Shown here: positions 61,313 through 64,000 of the stretch, one piece after another
Position numbering within the stretch: the first letter of the stretch is position 1
Layout: each line of letters opens with the position of its first letter
Assembly (NCBI RefSeq): GCF_027533845.1
Contig: NZ_JAPZVN010000003.1
Coordinates: 310,001 to 374,000 of the forward strand
DNA length: 64,000 nucleotides
DNA from: Streptomyces sp. RPT161
GTDB lineage: Bacteria > Actinomycetota > Actinomycetes > Streptomycetales > Streptomycetaceae
Direction: 5' to 3'
Program-made: the position numbers and the translations under genes
The notes under the pieces: generated by a model
Seen by the model: only the letters and a program-made list of their open reading frames with translations
What the model was told of the DNA's origin: nothing
The model's database searches: none

Positions 61313-62662
61313 TCACCCGCCCGACAACCGGCCCCGGACGCGGTCGAGCACATCGGCGTAACGCGCCTCCGCCCCATAGCGGGTGGGCTCGTAGTAGCGC
61401 CGGCCCTGCACCTCGTCCGGGGCGTACTGCTGGGCGGCGATGGCCCCCGGCAGGTCATGCGGGTACTGATAGCCCTCGCCGTGCCCGAGCTTGCTCGCGC
61501 CCTTGTAGTGGCTGTCCCGCAGGTGCGGCGGCACCGGGCCCGCGAGGCCCTTGCGCACGTCGCCGATCGCCGCGTCGATCGCCAGGTAGGCGGCGTTGGA
61601 CTTCGGCGCGAGCGCCAGCGCGATGGTGGCCTGGGACAGGGTTATCCGGGCCTCCGGAAAGCCGATCATCTGCACCGCCTGCGCCGCGGCGACCGCGGTC
61701 TGCAGCGCCTGCGGGTCCGCCAGCCCGATGTCCTCGCTCGCCGAGATCATCAGCCGCCGGGCGATGAACCGCGGGTCCTCGCCCGCCTCGATCATCCGGG
61801 CCAGATAGTGCAGGGCGGCGTCCACGTCGGAGCCCCTGATGGACTTGATCAGCGCGCTGGCCACGTCGTAGTGCTGGTCACCGTCGCGGTCGTACTTCAC
61901 CGCGGCCCGGTCCACGGCCGCTTCCAGCGTCTCCAGGGTGATCTCGGGCTCGCCCTTGGCCAGCGCCGAGCCCGCCCCCGCCTCCAGCGCGGTCAGCGCG
62001 CGCCGGGCGTCCCCGCCCGCGATGCGCAGCAGATGCGCCTCGGAGTCCTCGGGCAGTGCGACGGCGCCCGCCAGACCGCGCGGGTCCGCCAGCGCCCGGT
62101 GCAACAGCCCGCGCAGGTCGTCGTCGGTGAGCGCTTCGAGGGTGAGCAGCAGCGAGCGGGACAGCAGCGGCGAGATCACCGAGAAGTACGGGTTCTCCGT
62201 GGTGGCGGCGATCAGCGTCACCCAGCGGTTCTCCACCGCCGGGAGCAGCGAGTCCTGCTGGGCCTTGCTGAAACGGTGGATCTCGTCCAGGAACAGCAGC
62301 GTCTCACGCCCGTACGCACCCGACTCGCGCTTGGCGCTGTCGATGACGGCGCGCACTTCCTTGACGCCCGCGGTGATCGCCGAGAGCTCCACGAACCGCC
62401 GGTTGGTGGCATGGCTGACCACGTACGCCAACGTGGTCTTGCCGGTGCCCGGCGGCCCCCACAGGATCACCGAGGCGGGACCGGCCGGGCCGCCGCTGCC
62501 CTCACCGACGAGACGGCGCAGCGGCGAGCCGGTCTTCAGCAGATGCCGCTGGCCCACCACCTCGTCGAGGGTGCGCGGACGCATCCGCACGGCGAGCGGG
62601 CTTCCGCCCGGCTCCCTCTCCTGGCGTTCCTCGGCGGCTACGGTGAACAGATCCGGTTCCAC
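61313..62662 (-). CDS. rarA: Replication-associated recombination protein A (AAA ATPase)
   Basis: 449 residues. [17 protein letters not shown], Walker A GPPGTGKT (69-76), Walker [17 protein letters not shown] and the C-terminal tetramerisation domain ending [16 protein letters not shown]. It works at stalled forks. Convergent with the YciI gene (10-base gap). Confidence 0.95.
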   Translation of the reverse strand: MEPDLFTVAAEERQEREPGGSPLAVRMRPRTLDEVVGQRHLLKTGSPLRRLVGEGSGGPAGPASVILWGPPGTGKTTLAYVVSHATNRRFVELSAITAGVKEVRAVIDSAKRESGAYGRETLLFLDEIHRFSKAQQDSLLPAVENRWVTLIAATTENPYFSVISPLLSRSLLLTLEALTDDDLRGLLHRALADPRGLAGAVALPEDSEAHLLRIAGGDARRALTALEAGAGSALAKGEPEITLETLEAAVDRAAVKYDRDGDQHYDVASALIKSIRGSDVDAALHYLARMIEAGEDPRFIARRLMISASEDIGLADPQALQTAVAAAQAVQMIGFPEARITLSQATIALALAPKSNAAYLAIDAAIGDVRKGLAGPVPPHLRDSHYKGASKLGHGEGYQYPHDLPGAIAAQQYAPDEVQGRRYYEPTRYGAEARYADVLDRVRGRLSGG

Positions 62663-62708
62663 GCCAAGAAGCCTAGGACACCCCTCTGACAGTGCCTGGT
62701 CGCGCGAC

Positions 62709-63347
62709 CTAGATCAGCGTGCTCCAGTACGACCACCAGCGGGTCAGGATCAGCATGATGATCACGCCGTACCAGAGCGCCGGAACCGCCCAGTGGAACT
62801 CCAGAGCCGCCGAGCGCAGCCCCCGCGGCACCGGGATGACGCGGTGCTTGATGTTGTGCACCAGCGTGTACCAGAAGGCGGCGATGGTCACCACCCAGGC
62901 CAGCGAGCACCACAGGCACAGCGAGCCGATGCTGTACAGCGACTCGTACTGCAGCCAGGTCACGAAGCCGACCCCGAACAGGGTGCCCGCCTGCAGGCCG
63001 AGCCAGAACCACGGGCGGTAGCGCGCCCCGGCCAGTACGCCCATGCCCACGCACATCATGACCGGGTAGGCGACCAGGCCGATCATCGGGTTCGGGAAGC
63101 CGAACGCGGACGCCTGGGCGCTCTTCATGATGTTGCCGCAGGAGATGATCGGGTTGAGGCTGCACCCGGGCACGAAGTTCGGGTTCTTCAGCAACTCGAA
63201 CTTGTCGATGGTGATCACCCAGGCGGCGAGCAGTCCCAGGGCGCCGCACACCACGAGCAACACGCTGAACGCCCGGCTAGCGCCGATGAGTCCCGCCGTC
63301 TCCTGCCGTTCGTCACTGCGTGTCTCGTCAAGCGCCGATGTCGTCAT
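62709..63347 (-). CDS. Vitamin K epoxide reductase (VKOR) family protein
   Basis: 212 residues, about five membrane helices. The redox cysteines are Cys62 and Cys70 ([12 protein letters not shown]) and the active-site Cys144-x-x-Cys147 ([10 protein letters not shown]). Bacterial VKOR reoxidises the DsbA-like disulfide catalyst, making extracellular disulfides. GAAGGCGAC precedes the ATG. Upstream of rarA by 46 bases on the same strand. Confidence 0.93.
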   Translation of the reverse strand: MTTSALDETRSDERQETAGLIGASRAFSVLLVVCGALGLLAAWVITIDKFELLKNPNFVPGCSLNPIISCGNIMKSAQASAFGFPNPMIGLVAYPVMMCVGMGVLAGARYRPWFWLGLQAGTLFGVGFVTWLQYESLYSIGSLCLWCSLAWVVTIAAFWYTLVHNIKHRVIPVPRGLRSAALEFHWAVPALWYGVIIMLILTRWWSYWSTLI

Positions 63348-63551
63348 GTCGCCTTCTGTCGCCGTGTGCTCGGGTCCCCGCCTCTTCCAGCGTGCCTCAT
63401 TGTGCACCAGAGGTCCGCTACGCGGACCCGGACCGTCGAGTGAGCCGGACGGCCCCGGCTTGACGGTGGGGGGACCGGACGGCGCATATCCGGTCCCCCT
63501 TGTCGCTACGTACGGACCCCTCGCCTGGTTCAGCACACCGCCAGCCGAGCG

Positions 63552-64000
63552 CTAGGCGCTGGGGCTGCCCGAGAGGCGCTCGCGGACGGTGTCCACCAGC
63601 GCGTCCAGCGCGACCGCGCTCTGCTCGCCGCTCTCCAGGTCCTTCAACTGCACGGTCCCCTCGGCGAGGTCACGCTCACCGGCGACCACCGCGAACCGGG
63701 CACCGGACCGGTTGGCCGACTTCATCGCGTTCTTCAGGCCCTTGCCGCCGTACGCGAAGTCCGTCGCCACGCCCTGCCGGCGCAGTTCGGTGACGAGCGA
63801 GAACAGCGCGCGCCGCGCCTCCTCGCCGAGCGGCACCGCGAACACGTCGGTGTGCGCGGGGAGTTCCAGCTCGATGCCCTCGGCCTTCAGCGCCAGCACG
63901 GTGCGGTCCACCCCCAGCGCCCAGCCCACCGACGGCAGCGCCGGGCCGCCGATCATCTCGGACAGGCCGTCGTAGCGGCCACCGCCGCCGACCGCGGACT
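63552..64000 (-). CDS. hisS: Histidine-tRNA ligase, 3' part only
   Basis: The last 149 residues. The visible segment [15 protein letters not shown] is class II motif region of HisRS, followed by [16 protein letters not shown] (motif 3) and the anticodon-binding domain ([50 protein letters not shown]). The gene continues beyond the right edge. Confidence 0.95.
   Translation of the reverse strand, partial: SAVGGGGRYDGLSEMIGGPALPSVGWALGVDRTVLALKAEGIELELPAHTDVFAVPLGEEARRALFSLVTELRRQGVATDFAYGGKGLKNAMKSANRSGARFAVVAGERDLAEGTVQLKDLESGEQSAVALDALVDTVRERLSGSPSA

Overview
The window is very GC-rich, with GTG and TTG starts alongside ATG, and looks like the core chromosome of Streptomyces or a close relative. 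Marker genes support this: bldD (developmental regulator), sIHF (mihF), guaB1, pspAB, actinobacterial priA, and the gene order pyrR-pyrB-pyrC-orf-carA-carB-pyrD-pyrF-mihF-gmk-rpoZ-coaBC-metK-priA. I see no insertion sequence, prophage, CRISPR array, tRNA or rRNA gene.

Layout. 1-3300: riboflavin operon on the minus strand (ribD, ribE, ribM, 5' part of ribA) behind an FMN riboswitch. 3.4-8.3 kb: accessory genes (DUF2797 protein, uracil permease, MmyB-type regulator, rhamnose mutarotase-like protein, DUF5995 protein). 8.2-15.8 kb: a probable amino-acid (lysine?) catabolic region: a DavB-like flavin monooxygenase, a DavA-like amidase, a LysR regulator, an MFS pump, an Lrp/AsnC regulator and an amino-acid permease. 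The davA-davB and permease-lrp leaders share phased CGTTGCG repeats. 15.8-20 kb: guaB1, htpX-pspAB and a barstar / RNase Sa-type lipoprotein pair. 20-31 kb: SorC regulator, rpe, rsmB, fmt, def, priA, metK, coaBC, rpoZ. 31-43 kb: gmk, mihF and the pyrimidine genes, led by pyrR with a PyrR-binding hairpin next to its ribosome binding site. 43 kb: bldD with a self-operator. 43.6-56.5 kb: nusB, efp, M24 peptidase-like gene, P-loop protein, aroQ-aroB-aroK-aroC-aroE, mltG, ruvX, alaS. 57-64 kb: a STAND NTPase, rpsD, a DUF2470 gene sharing an iron box with rpsD, a YciI-like protein, rarA, VKOR and the 3' part of hisS.

Most of the window is housekeeping: nucleotide, cofactor and aromatic amino-acid synthesis plus translation and replication accessories, in tightly overlapping minus-strand operons that mostly end in GC-rich hairpins. 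The points of novelty are regulatory (shared repeats, iron box over a ribosomal protein gene, PyrR site) and a few odd proteins (disulfide-free lipoprotein RNase, M24 protein with altered metal ligands, STAND protein without an output domain, PH-like membrane protein inside the pyr operon). Several small intergenic motifs recur across the window.

All family calls come from reading the translations by eye; no database search was possible.
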